Virus record (IMG/VR): IMGVR_UViG_3300034102_001514
Span: 1 to 64,000 of that record
Strand: one strand, 5' to 3'
Source of the DNA: a virus
Length of the DNA: 64,000 nt
Part shown: positions 17,931-28,888 of the stretch, one piece after another
Layout: every line of letters starts with the position of its first letter
Position numbering within the stretch: position 1 is the first letter of the stretch
Made by a program: the position numbers and the translations under genes
Notes under the pieces: generated by a model
What the model saw: the letters and a program-made list of their open reading frames with translations, nothing else
Database searches by the model: none
What the model was told of the DNA's origin: nothing

Positions 17931-20900
17931 TTAACCATTTCGTGGTTGTATAAAATTTGTTTGAATTGTCACATTTCCTGCCACTTGTTGTTGTGTAGAA
18001 ACAGCATCTCTATACAAAGGTCTTGATGGAATTGTATAAATAAATGGTGCATTCAATACAGCTTGTTCCGTGTCAATATCATTTCTTTTTTGAGTTGATG
18101 TTTGAGAAATGGATTCTTCGTAATTTTGTAAAGAAATTAATTCAGTTGGAACCATAGTTTGAATTGGTTCAGCTGAGCCTATTCTTAAATCACCATCTAA
18201 TGCTGTTTTAGTTGATAGAACCAATGTATTTGAATCAACTACATTTACTTCAATTACAGGACCACCATCTGGTGTATCCGTTGAATCCGTGGTTAAAGAA
18301 TCTGAAGTAATTCTACATCCATTGAAGTATAGATTTTCAATTGACAATCCACGATATTCCTGTACATCCGCTGGCGAAAGTGATGATGAGAACGCCTCAT
18401 TTCTACTTGCGGAACCAGCCGTTGAAAAGAATCTATTAACGATGAACGCTTGACTTGTGGTTCTAGCGTTTACCGCTTGACTTCCGGTTGGTGAATATTC
18501 CCAATATCCATTTGTTCTATTAACATAAGTGGTTACAGAGTCACAAACTAAACTTGATGATATAAATTCTGCAAACTCATCTTGAGTAGGGTCATTAGTT
18601 GATGATAGTATGAATACACGGTTTTGACTGTTGAAGCTAGCGTCAATAGTATATCCACTTGTAAGTTCAATAGTTCCTTGGCTATCATCCGTAGTTATTA
18701 AACTAACACTTGCGCTAATTGAAAAACCACCGCTCACAAATACCATTTCGTTATTTTTGTCAACAACCCAAAGAATGCTTGATGTTATATGCGATAGTAA
18801 AGAAGCGTTTGTAGTAATTGATGTAAAATTAAACTGATTATTACCACCAGCCAAATTATCGCTTAAAACACTAGCACTTACATTTGTTGAAACAATACTA
18901 CACGAAATACTTGATGATAGAGTTGCAATTTGATATTGGTATGTTGATGGTAGATAGTTGTATAAATCAATAGCACCATCATTTACAATACCAGACCCAC
19001 TACTAAATCCATAGTCATTTCTACTTGCGGTGATGTTTGATTCAACATAAAAAGGTATAGTCCCAACATACTGATGGAAATCTCGTGTAATACCACGATT
19101 TCTTTTGTATTTGTTTCGTTCAAGGATGTGTGGTTCAATTAAGATACCACTCATATAATTTACACGAGCAGGAAGAACTTGTTTGATTTGACTAAAAATA
19201 GATGAATCATATCTAGCCAATAAACTTAAAATAAGATTTAATGCAGTCTTGGTTGTGTATTTAGCAAAGTAGTTTTGAGACCTATATCTTAAAAGTGGAT
19301 ATGACTCATTGTATCTTTCATCAGTATCACCAACCCAATCATCAATTTCAAAATAACCTTCGGAATTATAAATGTCGTAGTTTACAGTATCCGTAGTTGA
19401 AAAGTAAACACCAACCAAGTTTGAATCAAGTGGAGCGTAATCATACTGACTATTTTCTTGTGATTTATCAGGTGATAATACACCAGCCAGACTTGATGAT
19501 TCAATACGAATTTTATTGTTGTTTACATTTAATGCGCCTGCTGATGGAATCTTTGAGTAGTATGTATCTAACTCACCTTCAAGGTCAGCTGCTGAAACAC
19601 TTGGTCCAAATGAACAACTTAAAATTTTACCAGTAGAGGTAGTAGTTACTTCTTGGTTTGGGTGTAATGAACCACTATTCCAATTTGAACCACCATATTT
19701 ACTATCAAAAAATTGTCTATACAATAAAGTCACCAATGAACCTGTCGTATCAAGGTCGGTTGTGTTATCATCAATAAAGTAAGCATCACGATTTTTTGCG
19801 TGGTCTTCAACAATCTCTTGACTGATAGTGTTATAGTAGTATCTTAATTCTTGTAAATTAAATTGAGTGTAATCATTATCAGTTGGAGAACCAACATTTA
19901 AAGAACCATTACTCCCCCAAATTGCCGTAACAGTGCCTGGTGTAGCTATCGAAGCACTAACACTTGAAAGAATACCACCAAAGTTATCCGGCATAGCCGC
20001 TCTTAAAGATGTAGTTGTTGAATCGTTATTTAAAACTATTACAACATCTCTACTACCATTCCAAGTAAAGTTATTTGTGGTTAATAATGAGGTTGAGCCA
20101 GAAACTAATGTAAAGTTAGCAGTAGTAGAATTAACACCATTAAATTTAACTGACATCCTTTCTCCCGGAACAACCATATCAAAAATAGTGTATTCGCCAG
20201 TTGCACCACCATCATCCGAACCAATACTTGCAGGTAATTTTGCAATAACCTCAATACTATATGGAAATCTTGATGAATAACCTTCGGGTTGAATTTGTCC
20301 CCAAGGGTTTACAATATACTTTCCAGCTTGAGCATCAATGTTTACTTTGTATACAAACCTTTCGTGTTCGTATTGGTTTGGAACATCAATAATTGTAGGA
20401 CCACCATATTCACGGATTTGTAGGAACGCTTGTGGAATACCATATGTAGCGAGAAGTGCTTTGATTGACCTTGGAGTTCCTTTTGTTTTGTAAATGTATG
20501 GTAAATTATTTACAATCCTTCTCCAAGTTTCTTTTACAATTTTTTCTCTTGATTTGGTTTTTAATTGACCTGTTTGAGCTAACGAACCTGTTTGGTTGGT
20601 TCCAAGAACATAAGTCCATAAGTCTGAATCACCATATCCGTTTGATAAAGACCAACCCATTGATTTTGCAACATTGAATAGTAAATCATCGGACATACCA
20701 TCCCACGGATGCTCTTCTCTTTTGTTGATATCACTTAATGAATTTATATAGGTCCACGAAATATCAAAGTGTTGACCAATCATATCAATGAATGTAATGT
20801 AATCCGAATTTTTATCATCCTCTTGTAGATGAATTGGAATAAAATTACGAAGTCTTGCCGGGTTTTGTGAGTCATACAACGATGCTGATGATTGAACCCC

Positions 20901-22508
20901 AGCATACCACGATTGTGCTTGAGATGATGTTAGTGGTTGTAAAACATATGGGAATGTTGATACTTTTGGATATGGTGTAATTGTAAAGGCAGATGATGAC
21001 CAATGTGTATAGATTGAAGATGTATCTTGATAATACATCCAATATTCAAACCCATCAAATGCGCCAACTATTTTATCCCTACGACTAATTGATTGTGAAA
21101 TATTGGTTAATGCGGCTGAACCGCTGACACCTGTTAAGAAATCAATTCGTGAGTTGTATGCCTCAATTTGTTGAAGTTTATATACAAAGTTTTCAACTCG
21201 TTCGGTGGCTGATGAAAAGTGGATGTAGTTTTGGAAATCGTTGTATTGAATATTTAACTTTATCTTTCCAAGAGAACCACTAAAATAGTAGTCAATAATT
21301 TGTTGAGATGTAGATAAATTTGCATCCAATAAATCATTCCAAGTTTTGAAATCAGTTCCATCAGACTTACCATACGATTCCATTTCAATAGCAAAGTTTG
21401 GTGTTGAAAAATCATCTTTGTCTTGTGATTGAATTGCTGGAAATGCTATTACCTTATCTACCCAAGTTTTTAGTATTCTAGCATCAACACTTAAATTATC
21501 ACCAACCTCAATTGAAGGTTCAAGTGGTTTTAATAATTTAACAATTACTACATTTAATTCTGATAGTGTATTGTTATACCGCTTGTAATTTAAGTTTAAT
21601 TTCCCTACCTCAACTTGATACCTTTTATCAACAAGAGTTGTATCCGAAAGAAACTCTGAAATTTCTAAAGGAACATCACTTGGAATGTCAGGAAATACAA
21701 ATGTATTTTGACCAGGATTCCACTTTAAAGTTCCGTTTGTATTTTGTTGTAATTCGTATTTTCTAAACCTACCCGTTGGAGTTCCCAATACAGGAGTAGT
21801 TTGATTAATTGCTGGGTTAAAAACTTCAATGAAAGTTCTCCAAATACCAATACCACCAGCAATGACATCATCTAATGGAACAAATACAGTTGGAGTTGAC
21901 TGAACTATTCCCGTAGGATAGTTTAAGGTTTCGGTTATTTCACCAATACGAGGACCATCAAAAAGTAAATTAGTTACATCGTAAATTTCATTATCACTAA
22001 AATTAAGAACAAAATCTTTTTTTCGTAAAAACGCATTAAATGAATTTGAACCAAGAGATTGATTTATTGCGTTTAGTGGTTGAAAGGCATTTGGTGTATT
22101 TGTTTTTGATACTAAACGAACTTCCGTTCTATCCGCTGAAATAGCATTAACCTTTAAGTTTGAAACAACATTATGATGAAAGTTATATAATACTGAATAA
22201 TTACCTTCGTTAATTCCACCTTGTCTTAAATCTAATTCAGGAACTACATAAACCGCTGGTTTACCATTTGTAAGAATAGAACGAATTGGTTGACCATATA
22301 GTGATGCAAGTAAATTGTCTTCACCATAAATGTGAATTTCAGACGCATTGGTTAGTGCTGCGCCAGAGTATGTTCCATCAATATCGGTTTGCGTAATTTG
22401 GTCGTTGAACTTCTCAATACGAGGTTCTTCATCAGCAAACATAGTTTTGCCAAAGACGGGAGTTACACCGACAACTTCATCTTTATTTTCAAATCTATCT
22501 AATGACAT
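17931..22508 (-). CDS. Giant baseplate/tail protein
   Basis: 1525 residues, the longest gene here. Near residues 590-700 it has DISWTYINSLSDINKREEHP, a GMSDDLLFNVAKSMGW stretch and then WRRIVNNLPYIYKTKGTPRSIKALLATYGIP. The last resembles the tail protein I/baseplate-wedge type motif (lPylyktKGT..ai..ll..yG). A LamG-like region follows near residues 770-900. The C-terminal third is S/T/N-rich beta structure. The size and motifs suggest a wedge or peripheral baseplate protein comparable in role to T4 gp7, though I cannot show homology to gp7. Confidence 0.7.
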   Translation of the reverse strand: MSLDRFENKDEVVGVTPVFGKTMFADEEPRIEKFNDQITQTDIDGTYSGAALTNASEIHIYGEDNLLASLYGQPIRSILTNGKPAVYVVPELDLRQGGINEGNYSVLYNFHHNVVSNLKVNAISADRTEVRLVSKTNTPNAFQPLNAINQSLGSNSFNAFLRKKDFVLNFSDNEIYDVTNLLFDGPRIGEITETLNYPTGIVQSTPTVFVPLDDVIAGGIGIWRTFIEVFNPAINQTTPVLGTPTGRFRKYELQQNTNGTLKWNPGQNTFVFPDIPSDVPLEISEFLSDTTLVDKRYQVEVGKLNLNYKRYNNTLSELNVVIVKLLKPLEPSIEVGDNLSVDARILKTWVDKVIAFPAIQSQDKDDFSTPNFAIEMESYGKSDGTDFKTWNDLLDANLSTSQQIIDYYFSGSLGKIKLNIQYNDFQNYIHFSSATERVENFVYKLQQIEAYNSRIDFLTGVSGSAALTNISQSISRRDKIVGAFDGFEYWMYYQDTSSIYTHWSSSAFTITPYPKVSTFPYVLQPLTSSQAQSWYAGVQSSASLYDSQNPARLRNFIPIHLQEDDKNSDYITFIDMIGQHFDISWTYINSLSDINKREEHPWDGMSDDLLFNVAKSMGWSLSNGYGDSDLWTYVLGTNQTGSLAQTGQLKTKSREKIVKETWRRIVNNLPYIYKTKGTPRSIKALLATYGIPQAFLQIREYGGPTIIDVPNQYEHERFVYKVNIDAQAGKYIVNPWGQIQPEGYSSRFPYSIEVIAKLPASIGSDDGGATGEYTIFDMVVPGERMSVKFNGVNSTTANFTLVSGSTSLLTTNNFTWNGSRDVVIVLNNDSTTTSLRAAMPDNFGGILSSVSASIATPGTVTAIWGSNGSLNVGSPTDNDYTQFNLQELRYYYNTISQEIVEDHAKNRDAYFIDDNTTDLDTTGSLVTLLYRQFFDSKYGGSNWNSGSLHPNQEVTTTSTGKILSCSFGPSVSAADLEGELDTYYSKIPSAGALNVNNNKIRIESSSLAGVLSPDKSQENSQYDYAPLDSNLVGVYFSTTDTVNYDIYNSEGYFEIDDWVGDTDERYNESYPLLRYRSQNYFAKYTTKTALNLILSLLARYDSSIFSQIKQVLPARVNYMSGILIEPHILERNKYKRNRGITRDFHQYVGTIPFYVESNITASRNDYGFSSGSGIVNDGAIDLYNYLPSTYQYQIATLSSSISCSIVSTNVSASVLSDNLAGGNNQFNFTSITTNASLLSHITSSILWVVDKNNEMVFVSGGFSISASVSLITTDDSQGTIELTSGYTIDASFNSQNRVFILSSTNDPTQDEFAEFISSSLVCDSVTTYVNRTNGYWEYSPTGSQAVNARTTSQAFIVNRFFSTAGSASRNEAFSSSLSPADVQEYRGLSIENLYFNGCRITSDSLTTDSTDTPDGGPVIEVNVVDSNTLVLSTKTALDGDLRIGSAEPIQTMVPTELISLQNYEESISQTSTQKRNDIDTEQAVLNAPFIYTIPSRPLYRDAVSTQQQVAGNVTIQTNFIQPRNG

Positions 22509-22519
22509 TTACTTTATCC

Positions 22520-22942
22520 TTATAATTCTTGCCAGAATGTTCCAGTCCACGAATAAGGTACGGTAGCCCCATCAGTTCTTGTAAATACTCTATACTCGTT
22601 AATATAAAGACCAACTTCCCCAAATGGTGCTGTATCTATTGAACCAATAACAGTACCACCATCGTTAGTAGCTCTTTGGTCTTGTGTAGTTATGATTTCA
22701 TTCAATACAATTTGAGTATCTATAATCGTATCGGATGTAACCAATTCCAAAGTAATATCAGTATTGATTTCCTCGTTGAATGAACCAGAACTATATTTTT
22801 CAATAACAGTTCCTTCTTCGTTTGGACCTTGTAATAAAAACTTACCATATTCTGGCGTAGCAACAGTTGGGTCATTAATTGCAGCAATTTCATATGATAC
22901 AATCTGACCTCTACTATTTCTTTTTATTTGTCTTTCCGCCAT
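22520..22942 (-). CDS. Small structural-block protein, unknown
   Basis: 140 residues, acidic and beta-rich, beginning MAERQIKRNSRGQIVSYEI and ending VPYSWTGTFWQEL. It lies one base downstream of the 679-residue structural gene and 11 bases before the giant baseplate gene. No family recognised. A small assembly or virion protein is likely from context. Confidence 0.55.
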   Translation of the reverse strand: MAERQIKRNSRGQIVSYEIAAINDPTVATPEYGKFLLQGPNEEGTVIEKYSSGSFNEEINTDITLELVTSDTIIDTQIVLNEIITTQDQRATNDGGTVIGSIDTAPFGEVGLYINEYRVFTRTDGATVPYSWTGTFWQEL

Positions 22943-22943
22943 A

Positions 22944-24983
22944 TTATCTTACCACTTTGAAAAAGAAATTATCATCATAGAATTTTGTAGTTCCGTTTGT
23001 AGAATCTACAACCTTAAATACAAACTTGTAGTATCTTTCAGGTTGTAACCCATTAAACCAAAAGTTAAAGTAATTTGATGTAGAATCACAACTTAACTTT
23101 GTATATGTATCATCAAACGGAATAAATGTCTTATTTGTTTCAGCGTCAACTACCGAGTAATATGCGGTAGTTGGAAGATACTTAACACTTTTAATTGGTG
23201 ATGCGTTAGCAAAGGTTCTTGCTGGAAATCTTTCACGACCATATACTCTAATTTTACTTTTAGAATTTTCTTTATATTCTGATTGGAAATCTTTTACATA
23301 AACAATCAAATCAGAATTAGTTTGTGGTGATAAAGAGCCCGTTGTAAATGTAGTATTGTTCCAACGAACTTCAAGAGTCGGAACATAGATGGTATGGGTA
23401 TCTGATGAAAAGAATTTAGCCGTTCCAAACTTACGAGTAGATGATTCATCCTCTTTTGATTTTAAAACAATGAAACCATAATTCTCACGATGACCTTCTA
23501 AAAAGTCATTGATGTAATCAGTCACCTCAACATTTAAGTTTTGAATATACTTGTCAAATGATTGGTAGTAGTGATTGCCTGTTAGGAATGATGAAGTATA
23601 CCAAGTTCCACCGCCAGAGTTTACAGCTCCTCTGGCTTCGTATTCATTATCTAATACCAACGATGATGTTGGATATAATGCAGCGTCGGTTTGTAATTTA
23701 AAGTTTTGGATGAAAGCATTTCCTTGGCCCGAACCACTTGCGTAGTAAGACCATCTAAATGAGTATTCACCATTTTGGTCTGCAACAAAACTTTGTGTAT
23801 ATGGACCTGATTGAGTTAATAGTTGAAATGTTTCTTCTCTACCGTCGGGTTCAATAACTTGATATTTTAAATTGTTAAGACCGGAGCCCGTATCAAAATA
23901 AAAACTTGAGGTGTATGTAACGCCCGAATATAAATCAAAATTTCTATTTACAGCAGCACCACCAAAATTAGATGCTGTTAAGAAAAGTTTTGATGCACTT
24001 ACAAATATACTTGGTAATTCACCAGCAGAACCTGTTATAGTATTATTTAAAAAATAAACAGTAGTTGTACTTGGTATAGCGTATGTGTCCCATAATAGAG
24101 TTCCAGCAGGAGGAGTACCATAGATGTAAAAATTATCTATAAATCCATCAGAACCATTTGAACCATTTCTATCAAAAAATGTTAAAGATACTTCGTATAC
24201 ACCAGACTGATTTGGTGTAAATTTAACGGATTGGGTTGATGCTGCTGAAATTGATTGTGTATAGTTTGATAGATTTGTTAAATACACACTATTATATGCA
24301 ACTCTAAAATCAATACCAGTTAGTGTATTTGGGTCAACTTCAAATGTAATATTATATTCTTGACCACCCAACAACGAAGCACTTAATAATGTGGTTCCAC
24401 CACCAAAGTTAGCGCACGAAAGTTTCATTCTACCATTTTCTACGGATATGGATGGAGCTGTTCCATCGGTTCCAAGAATACTTTGTGATGTATCTAATGT
24501 AAAAGAACCAACCGATGCCACAAAGGTATATGCTGACAATAGGTTTGAAATCGTTTCGGGATTTGTTGGTTTGTTTACAGTTTCGTTTTCAACATCCCAA
24601 ATTGAACCACTAGCACGATACACCCAAGATACATCAACTTCATTGTGTGGAGTATCTGACTCTTTACCAATACCTTCTAACCATTGTTCTTTTACAGGAT
24701 AAACATACAAATCGTAATTTGATGCGATTTCAGCTTCTTCGGTAGATTCCAAATTTAGGTAGTATTTAATGCTACCACTAATATCATTACTTGAAATTAA
24801 ACTTGAAATAGTATCAAGGTCAAACTCAATTAAGATTCTACTATTACCAATTAAGGTAGATGGGTTAGTGGGGTCGTAAAACTTACCAACCTCAAGAATC
24901 TCATCCTTGCCAGTATTTTGATTTTTACGAGCAGTATCCTCATAAATTGTGGCGTCTTTTTTTGGATAAATTCTATAAATCAT
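22944..24983 (-). CDS. Virion protein with DNRLRE-like N-terminal beta domain
   Basis: 679 residues. The N-terminus (IYPKKDATIYEDTARKNQNTG, then RILIEFDL) matches the start of DNRLRE/disaggregatase-related beta-sandwich domains, with the YPVKEQWLEG and VSWVYRASG strands further on. Two carbohydrate-binding-like repeats follow, each with SLTFFDRNGSNG or FRWSYYASG type strands. These modules are typical of appendages that touch cell-surface glycans. It sits directly after the gp6-like gene. Receptor binding or a baseplate-fibre role is inference. Confidence 0.65.
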   Translation of the reverse strand: MIYRIYPKKDATIYEDTARKNQNTGKDEILEVGKFYDPTNPSTLIGNSRILIEFDLDTISSLISSNDISGSIKYYLNLESTEEAEIASNYDLYVYPVKEQWLEGIGKESDTPHNEVDVSWVYRASGSIWDVENETVNKPTNPETISNLLSAYTFVASVGSFTLDTSQSILGTDGTAPSISVENGRMKLSCANFGGGTTLLSASLLGGQEYNITFEVDPNTLTGIDFRVAYNSVYLTNLSNYTQSISAASTQSVKFTPNQSGVYEVSLTFFDRNGSNGSDGFIDNFYIYGTPPAGTLLWDTYAIPSTTTVYFLNNTITGSAGELPSIFVSASKLFLTASNFGGAAVNRNFDLYSGVTYTSSFYFDTGSGLNNLKYQVIEPDGREETFQLLTQSGPYTQSFVADQNGEYSFRWSYYASGSGQGNAFIQNFKLQTDAALYPTSSLVLDNEYEARGAVNSGGGTWYTSSFLTGNHYYQSFDKYIQNLNVEVTDYINDFLEGHRENYGFIVLKSKEDESSTRKFGTAKFFSSDTHTIYVPTLEVRWNNTTFTTGSLSPQTNSDLIVYVKDFQSEYKENSKSKIRVYGRERFPARTFANASPIKSVKYLPTTAYYSVVDAETNKTFIPFDDTYTKLSCDSTSNYFNFWFNGLQPERYYKFVFKVVDSTNGTTKFYDDNFFFKVVR

Positions 24984-24993
24984 TTTCTACCTC

Positions 24994-26910
24994 TTAATAT
25001 GTCATTGGGACTACCTTACCTTTGATATCAAGGTCAGGGTATTTAATTTCAAAAATTGATGGGTCTTTTGGTGGATATACAACTCCTTGTTTTGTTGCGT
25101 TTACAATGTCGTATTTGTTTTCGGAGTATACACCACCCCACTTGTTTACAACCTGTAAGCCACCCACACCATCTCTATCAGGTCTTACAACAGTCTGAAC
25201 TCCATCAATTCTATCCAATAGAATATAGAGTTCTGATAACATAATTGGTTGGTTGATTTGTCTTTTATCAATATTAAAGTAATCTTTTAGTGCGTTAATA
25301 CATCTTAAAAGAACTTCATTAGAATTATAATTTGGAAGAACAATCACTTCAAAATCAATACCAATATTTACAACATATCCATTTTTAATATTTACAGCAT
25401 CAGTCAACATACGATAGTATGACAAGTAGTTCTTTAAGTTTTCCTTGGTAGCTGCATTTAAACTCTTTAATTTTTTTTCATTATCATAACCCAAAACATA
25501 AAGGTTTAATGCTAATGGATTTGCAATTGGGTTTGGACCATCATCAAGTAAAGTTTGAACTTGCCAATCAGGTGCAAGAAACGCTTTTGCTACTGAACCA
25601 AATTGTGGTGGTAAAGCGTATGCTCTTAAAACATAATCTTCCTTGGTGACCGCTCTATTTTGAGCTGCAAAGTAAGCCATTGCGTTTTGGCGAACTTGTT
25701 CAATGTCTTCTTCAAATTTAGCACCACCAGCAGCAGCTTCGTTAGTCACTGCAACTGAATTTTGAACTACTCTAAATTTATCTTCGTTTAACGCTGATTG
25801 ATTTTGGTTTTCAAATATGACTGTATCAATTTCAGTTAAGTCTCTTGATGGAACATTATCTAATACACCATTACCAGTGCGATATGTTACGGTTAAAGTT
25901 GAATTGGATGGAGCGACACCATATGTTTTTGAATACATAAAGTTTGATGGGTCAATACCTTGGTCAAGGTCACCACTTGCAGGATAAAGTGCAGAACCCA
26001 CATTATCTGGATTTGGTAAGATTTCTTCATCAGCATTTGATGATATACCAGCACCAAACTGAATTGTAATTGAGTTGTCCTCTTCAATTCGGGTAATATA
26101 TCTTTTTGGAACTCTTTTTAATCTTAAAAGATATGGAGTTTCGCCAGCATACAAGTTATAGTTTAAAGAGTATGCGGATGTATTTGGAACTTGTTCAAAA
26201 ATAGTATCTTGAGCCAGATATGGAACCTTGGACCAAGTATCACCATTATCATCTACAATCTTTACAACATCAATTAAGTTTTCTTCATCAATACGAATCT
26301 TGTCGTAAATTTTTGGAGAATCAAAAACAAATTCTTGTGTTGCTTCTTGACCACTAACGGCTTTAACATATTTTTTTAACAAGTAATATGTTGGTTCAGT
26401 TGTAGTATCATTTGTTTGATAAACCGTAACTTCCGTTGGGTCAAACGATGATGAAAATGCAAAATCTACTTTTTGAGTTGTGGAAAACTGAATTTCGTTA
26501 TTGGTAGCCGAATTGACTTTCATACCTTCTTTGACTTTCAAAGCGTAATCAAAATCAGGAGTAACATTATCACCACTACCTTTTGAGGGAATGATTTGGT
26601 AGATTGTTAAAATTGTGGTCGCAGGAACATTCAACTTTGGTTTGTATCCCATAGCTTGAGAAATAAGGAATACATTACCCTTTTCTTGTGCTTGTTCAAG
26701 AATTGATTCTCTTAACTGAACATCAGTATAGTAAGAAAGAACATCACCCACATATGATGCCATTTCAATAAACATCATTCCAGGAGATGACTCATTAAAG
26801 TCATTGTAAGTTTCGGGAAAGTAGTTTTTAGCAAAGTCAATAAGATTCTTACGGAAATCTCCAAAATCTCTACCAATTAAACTTACTTCTTTATTTACCT
26901 TATCAGTCAT
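24994..26910 (-). CDS. Baseplate wedge protein, T4 gp6-like (baseplate J family)
   Basis: 638 residues. The N-terminal SSPGMMFIEMASYVGDVLSYYTD and LRESILEQA motifs are hallmarks of gp6-type baseplate wedge subunits. The middle holds the baseplate-J-like domain with REDYVLRAYALP-like (here KEDYVLRAYAL) and the DGVQTVV region. Gp6 forms the continuous ring that joins wedges around the hub. It follows gp25-like and gp5-like genes in the same direction, the usual grouping of inner baseplate genes. Confidence 0.88.
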   Translation of the reverse strand: MTDKVNKEVSLIGRDFGDFRKNLIDFAKNYFPETYNDFNESSPGMMFIEMASYVGDVLSYYTDVQLRESILEQAQEKGNVFLISQAMGYKPKLNVPATTILTIYQIIPSKGSGDNVTPDFDYALKVKEGMKVNSATNNEIQFSTTQKVDFAFSSSFDPTEVTVYQTNDTTTEPTYYLLKKYVKAVSGQEATQEFVFDSPKIYDKIRIDEENLIDVVKIVDDNGDTWSKVPYLAQDTIFEQVPNTSAYSLNYNLYAGETPYLLRLKRVPKRYITRIEEDNSITIQFGAGISSNADEEILPNPDNVGSALYPASGDLDQGIDPSNFMYSKTYGVAPSNSTLTVTYRTGNGVLDNVPSRDLTEIDTVIFENQNQSALNEDKFRVVQNSVAVTNEAAAGGAKFEEDIEQVRQNAMAYFAAQNRAVTKEDYVLRAYALPPQFGSVAKAFLAPDWQVQTLLDDGPNPIANPLALNLYVLGYDNEKKLKSLNAATKENLKNYLSYYRMLTDAVNIKNGYVVNIGIDFEVIVLPNYNSNEVLLRCINALKDYFNIDKRQINQPIMLSELYILLDRIDGVQTVVRPDRDGVGGLQVVNKWGGVYSENKYDIVNATKQGVVYPPKDPSIFEIKYPDLDIKGKVVPMTY

Positions 26911-26919
26911 TTATATTCC

Positions 26920-27354
26920 TTAAGCAATAGTTAGACCACCTTGTTGGTCTACATAGATAATTATAGTTTGATTTGCGCCACTTTCAGTTACTCTAAAATT
27001 AAGTGATATATTAACTCTATTGGAATCCGGCTGAGCGTCTACAATAACATCACTTAATAAAATATACGGCAACCAGAAACCAATATCCTCGGATATAGAC
27101 GCTTTTAAATTGTCTTCAATAAAACCACCTATTTGCTCAAATAAAAGTGAGTATACATCCGTTCCAAATAGAGGTTGGAAAGGTCGTTCACCTTTACGAG
27201 TTAGGACTAAATTTTTTAGATTAGAAATGGCTTGTTCTTCGGTTGTGTAAGATAATTGGAAAACGCCTGCTCCACCGAATGGTAATTTAACACCAACGGC
27301 AACATTCTTTTTTAAATCAATTGGATTTATTTTCCATTCCTTACGAACAGCCAT
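26920..27354 (-). CDS. Baseplate wedge protein, T4 gp25-like
   Basis: 144 residues, the normal length for gp25. TRKGERPFQPLFGTDVYSLLFE is the family signature (the GERP...P.FG core), and the C-terminus is an alternating beta segment (NRVNISLNFRVTESG). Gp25 anchors the sheath to the baseplate and is the most conserved part of contractile tails. Its ATG overlaps the final base of the upstream gene, so the two are translated together. Confidence 0.92.
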   Translation of the reverse strand: MAVRKEWKINPIDLKKNVAVGVKLPFGGAGVFQLSYTTEEQAISNLKNLVLTRKGERPFQPLFGTDVYSLLFEQIGGFIEDNLKASISEDIGFWLPYILLSDVIVDAQPDSNRVNISLNFRVTESGANQTIIIYVDQQGGLTIA

Positions 27355-27839
27355 TACTTACCTTTCTTGGCGTTAATCGCCTTCATTAATCCGGAGTAAT
27401 CTCGTGTTAATGCGTTTACCACCGCTTGACCGGCTTCAGTTTGTTGTAATTGTTCAATCGGAATAGCTCTACCCTCCGCGGTTTGTAAAACATCCGGGGT
27501 TTGGTTCATAGCACCCCAAGCCATTGCTTGATTTGAATTAAAAGCACCACCGGTAGAGTTAATACTTCTCCAATCACCACCATCAGCGGTTTCATTAAGT
27601 AGAGATGCAAACTTACCCTCAAACTTTGGACCAGATTTTTTCTTTGGTGTTTGAGATTCAAAAATGTGACTTACCTCTAATGGGTCAGCTTCAACCTTTG
27701 GAATTTGTTTTTGAATTGGTTTTGATTTAATTTCTTTTAAAATAGATTCACGGATGGCTTTTTCACGCTTAGCCACTTCCTTCTTCACTTCCTCTTGGAC
27801 AATGATTTGAATTGCTTTAAATAGTTTATTTGTATCCAT
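27354..27839 (-). CDS. Late-block protein, unknown function
   Basis: 161 residues. The N-terminal 50 are a highly charged helix (EEVKKEVAKREKAIRESILKE). The middle has KFEGKFASLLNETADGGDW and a G/N/Q-rich stretch, and the C-terminus ends in basic NAKKGK. It lies between the spike-like and gp25-like genes, with a one-base overlap to the latter. Probably a small baseplate or assembly factor; no family recognised. Confidence 0.6.
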   Translation of the reverse strand: MDTNKLFKAIQIIVQEEVKKEVAKREKAIRESILKEIKSKPIQKQIPKVEADPLEVSHIFESQTPKKKSGPKFEGKFASLLNETADGGDWRSINSTGGAFNSNQAMAWGAMNQTPDVLQTAEGRAIPIEQLQQTEAGQAVVNALTRDYSGLMKAINAKKGK

Positions 27840-27850
27840 AGTAATAAATA

Positions 27851-28888
27851 TCAGTTTTTCATCAATTGTAGTTCGGTCTTTATTTTAAGTAATTTACCTG
27901 TTATTGGAGTTAGTTGACTTGTCAATGTTGCTCCAAGAGCCGTGGTTAATGGTAGTGCTGTTAAAGCAGCTGCAAGGGTTAGTAAAGCATTATTTAACGC
28001 GGTAACTTGTGCTTCTAAATTTGCAAGTTGAGTAAACATTTTATCCATATCAGCTTTCCAACTTGGAGTAGAAACATAAACTCCTTTTTCACCACTAATA
28101 AGAACGCTATCTTTTTTAGAGTTAATTAAAACTCGGTCAGAGTTTAATACCGCTTGTGGGTTTTGATAAATTCCACTTGGAACTACTCCAATTGAAAATG
28201 GTCTTGTTTTAATTTGAAGTTTTTGTTGTGAGGTAAGATATAGTGATGAGTCGTCACGATTTATATCTTCAACTATAAACTTGTTATATCCACGAGAAAA
28301 CCCAACACCATTTCTAATAATTGTGATTGGGGCTTCAGGTCGTGGTGATGTCCAACTTGGTTCTATCGTAGCACCACTTACCAAACTATTAGTTCTTTTT
28401 GTATTTCGTGGAGTGTATCCAAAACGAATTGATTGGCCAAATCTACCTTCAAAAATAACATCACCAAGATATGGTTGTAATTGAGATAGGTTTTTTAATT
28501 CAACAAATCCGTTTCCAAAATCATGTGGAGAATCAACCGATGATTGGGCTGAAACACCAGCAAAAGCACCATCTATATTACCAAGCCCTACGGATGATTT
28601 ACTATTAAGTTTTGGTAATGCGTTATGATTTATGTTTGACTGAATACCAACCGTTGAAATATAATAATTTCTCGTTGATGACCTTTTTTGTGAATTTGCA
28701 TCAGCATTGGAACCCAATACCACCATTACTTGTTCACCAATAACAGGAATCTTTTTAGAAGTCATATCAAGTGGATATGCTTCAATTGTATTACCTGTGA
28801 GACCCGTGGTAGTTGCTACATAAATTTTATATAACTTTTCAGAGTCTTTATCATCTAATACTATATTTTCTACCGTACCAAATATCAC
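27851..28888 (-). CDS. Central spike / baseplate hub protein, gp5-like
   Basis: 345 residues, with a GTG start that overlaps the upstream stop (GTGA). An N-terminal OB-fold-like segment (MIFGTVENIVLDD to PVIGEQVMVVLGSN) is followed by DVIFEGRFGQSIRFG, then a repetitive SDRVLINSKKDSVLISGEKGV stretch like the start of a spike beta-helix. The C-terminus is a coiled helix rich in A, L and T. Spikes of this type puncture the outer membrane. No lysozyme domain is visible, unlike T4 gp5. Placement beside gp25 and gp6 supports the call. Confidence 0.75.
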   Translation of the reverse strand: MIFGTVENIVLDDKDSEKLYKIYVATTTGLTGNTIEAYPLDMTSKKIPVIGEQVMVVLGSNADANSQKRSSTRNYYISTVGIQSNINHNALPKLNSKSSVGLGNIDGAFAGVSAQSSVDSPHDFGNGFVELKNLSQLQPYLGDVIFEGRFGQSIRFGYTPRNTKRTNSLVSGATIEPSWTSPRPEAPITIIRNGVGFSRGYNKFIVEDINRDDSSLYLTSQQKLQIKTRPFSIGVVPSGIYQNPQAVLNSDRVLINSKKDSVLISGEKGVYVSTPSWKADMDKMFTQLANLEAQVTALNNALLTLAAALTALPLTTALGATLTSQLTPITGKLLKIKTELQLMKN